Of a DNA stretch of 64,000 nt, positions 61,973-64,000 are shown piece by piece. Position numbers and translations under genes: made by a program. This stretch comes from Hemibagrus wyckioides (taxonomy: Eukaryota > Chordata > Actinopteri > Siluriformes > Bagridae), in contig NC_080710.1 in assembly GCF_019097595.1 (NCBI RefSeq), forward strand, positions 25,334,280-25,398,279, in the 5' to 3' direction. The stretch's first letter is position 1. Each line of letters begins with the position of its first letter. The notes under the pieces are model-generated. The model saw only the letters and a list, made by a program, of their open reading frames with translations, ran no database searches and was not told where the DNA came from.

Positions 61973-62384
61973 TGTAACGTCCCGATGCCCCCACCCTGTG
62001 CAGGGCTCGAACCCGGGCCTCCATGGTAGCTGCGCGCCAGCCCGCCATGGAGACCAACCCAGATGCCGGTGATCAATTAAGCACTGCTTTATTAACATAA
62101 ACACAAGACATGGGGAAGACTAACAAACGCTAGACATGACGCTAATAAAACAAAATCTAACATACGAAACAAGGAACATAGAACAATGGCCAACAAGGAC
62201 AGGTACAAAAGGATCCCTATTTATAGGGCTAAACATTAAGGCTAATAGGGAACAGGTGAAACAGCGGGAACAAGAACAACAGGAAAGGCATGGCACAAAA
62301 TACACACAATAAAGCAGGCTCCATAGAATCACCTGCCAGCACCCTCTCCAGGCGTGGTAGGGAACTGTCCAGCGGTTCCTGACA
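61973..62384 (-). mobile_element. Solo LTR of an LTR retrotransposon
   Basis: A 412-base block, richer in GC than its surroundings. On the minus strand it begins TGTCAGGAACC and ends GGGACGTTACA (TG...CA). On that strand it has a TATA-like CCTATAAATAGGG (62215-62228) followed downstream by AATAAAGC (62087-62094), the order expected of an LTR promoter and polyadenylation signal. Flanking pentamers are GCATC (61968-61972) and CCATC (62385-62389), a 4-of-5 match that may be the target duplication. No internal retroelement sequence adjoins, hence solo. The TATA-R-polyA layout fits a Ty3/gypsy-type LTR, but the family is not proven. Confidence 0.65.
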
Positions 62385-62882
62385 CCATCAGACTGGAGTT
62401 TTTGGAGGTTAATGTTCCTCAAAGGCCTAACTGTGGTTTTCCTACAACCTTTTTTTTTGAGCAGAGAACCTTAACAGCAGTTCAACTCCCCACTGTGTCT
62501 TTGTATCTACACAATTTAATATGCAACTGAAACTATATTTAAAGCAAGACATTCTACTTGTCGTTTTATTAAAGCTATGATTTCTCCCCGTACTCGCAAT
62601 GCAAGTTGCATTTTAGTGCTCAAAGCCTCAGTAAATTGAACCAAGCATGCAAGATTTGTAAGCCATGTTATACCCTGAAGTCATGAACAAATGTGACAAG
62701 TATTCCCTTGTTCTATACCTGAGATAAAATCAATCACCAACATCTGTCTCTTCCTAGACTCACTGGAGTTAACAAGTCATTTCCTTCAAGATGTCTACAT
62801 ATGTATAACAATTCTCTGCAGCTTAGAGATTTATGACTTGAATCAACAGAACATCAACACAACAAACTACAAAAGAAATATG

Positions 62883-62900
62883 TACACACACACACACACA
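62883..62900. repeat. Short (CA)n run
   Basis: About nine CA units followed by imperfect CAAA/CACA sequence. Confidence 0.85.
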
Positions 62901-62909
62901 AACAAACAG

Positions 62910-64000
62910 ACACACACATGTCTTCAAGCTAGCAAAATTCATTAAGTTCATAGTTGTCAGGAGCCGCCAAGGAGTAAGTTATATGTCTGAGATTTCTGTG
63001 GATGTCTTGCCAGTGTTATGAAGGACTGTCAGGGAGGGAAAAAAATCATACATTTGATGGCTTGAAGACACACCGAACACTGGAAACAGGCTACTGAGGA
63101 GATTTCCAACAGTGAAGAAAGACAGAAAATATTGACAAGGGTAGAAAAGTTCAGGGCTGTACCTGTTCAATGAGCAAAGCAACTGATTCATGGATCATTT
63201 TGGGATGACTCTCGACATTTACTAGCGAGCACTGTATGTTGTATGGTATTATGCAGTGAAAAAGAACGAAGGCATAACGTGGCTATTTTCAGGCATACCA
63301 TAGGCTGACGTTCCTCATTGCAATGAAAATAATGCACTTAGCATATAACAAAAGTAAACTGTTTGCATTAATGTACTGCATTAGGGTAAGAAAATCCACT
63401 TATAACAAATCTAGATGTATTAACACAATCGACAAAATGAGTCTAGCAGGCCATTCCTGATGACGCGAGATAATTATATCAGAATCAGTGCAGATAAATG
63501 TTATTAAATGTACATCCTGATGTGTGATTATTAAGCAAACTGCTTAAGTGCATGCAAGAGCGTAATTAGTTCTTATCTCCCTGCTTTTAAAACTGCAAGT
63601 CCAGAGCTTGTTCACCTCGAAGTAGACGAGGCCGTGATGTGAAATTTGCAGATGCACACACATTTGTTTTATTCCACAGAGCCCTGAGGTCATTATGTGT
63701 GAACGAGAGTATGTTTAGCATATGTCTACTCAGCTGTGGTTCATCTGGTCCAGGGGTTGTTAAAGCCCTGGCGCTGCCATTATAATGTATCTGGGCTCCA
63801 TTTTGCATACACAGGGCAAACCTCAGCAATAAAAGCCATGTAACGTTTATTTGGTGTTCGTCTTTTCGCCGATGCTGTTTAACTGTCTTTAAGAATGCTT
63901 TATATTCGTGCTAAAAGAGGGGCAAAGATTTATAAATATAGCAGAGAATGAGGAGACTTTAGGCTAAATTTCATTGTAATGAAGTACAAATGCTATACAA
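62910..64000. other. Repeat-poor end of window, intron 2
   Basis: No gene or nameable repeat. Bases 63430-63880 are even in composition and free of simple sequence, and could be conserved non-coding DNA. That is an impression and not a demonstration. Confidence 0.4.

Larger units (their letters stand above)
46215..64000 (+). other. vstm2a: vstm2a intron 2 (open at window end)
   Basis: From the exon 2 donor to the window end I find no segment encoding the rest of the V domain (the GNDISH and YECRV region), so exon 3 lies outside or was missed. The intron holds the microsatellites, two Tc1-type remnants and the solo LTR listed below. Bases 47200-53300, 53420-58790 and 59600-61970 otherwise contain only short, domain-free open frames. 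Confidence 0.7.

Noticed and set aside
1..64000. CRISPR arrays, operons, phage or plasmid features
   Set aside because: The window is vertebrate nuclear DNA; direct repeats seen are microsatellites or transposons.

Overview
The window is a piece of vertebrate, most probably teleost, nuclear genome. It is AT-rich, almost free of long reading frames, full of microsatellites, and carries dispersed repeats common in bony fish: Tc1/mariner elements, tRNA-derived SINEs, a decayed LINE end, Ty3/gypsy debris and a solo LTR. Repeat types suggest an ostariophysan (catfish-like) fish, but I cannot prove the species. There are no operons, CRISPR arrays or other prokaryotic features.

The only host gene I can support is the 5' end of vstm2a (V-set and transmembrane domain containing 2A) on the + strand. 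A CpG-rich promoter and 5' leader (about 44,570-45,190) leads to coding exon 1 (45191-45296, signal peptide), a 733-base intron, and exon 2 (46030-46214, first half of the V-type Ig domain, ending in a Glu-rich run). Everything from 46215 to the window end reads as intron 2. I did not find exon 3, which should carry the rest of the Ig domain with its second cysteine.

The first 44.5 kb is an intergenic stretch with no convincing host exon. Region by region: a decayed LINE 3' end (4.7-5.7 kb); a 362-base nonautonomous Tc1-type element (13.4 kb); SINE fragments (10.6, 14.6, 14.7, 21.0 and 28.9 kb); a complete Tc1/mariner element with an open transposase frame (19675-20944); three abutting decayed Tc1-type fragments, all antisense (24.4-25.9 kb); a second complete copy of the intact element sitting inside a TA microsatellite (34018-35268); two fragments of another Tc1-type family around it (33.1 and 36.4 kb); and Ty3/gypsy pol debris (37.7-38.2 kb). 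Inside vstm2a intron 2 lie two more Tc1-type remnants (58.8 and 59.1 kb) and a solo LTR (61973-62384).

The most notable observation is the pair of near-identical 374-codon transposase frames. Their catalytic spacing counts as DD36E rather than the usual DD34E of Tc1, which fits the recently defined DD36E (Incomer) group. I found no evidence of a wholly new biological system.
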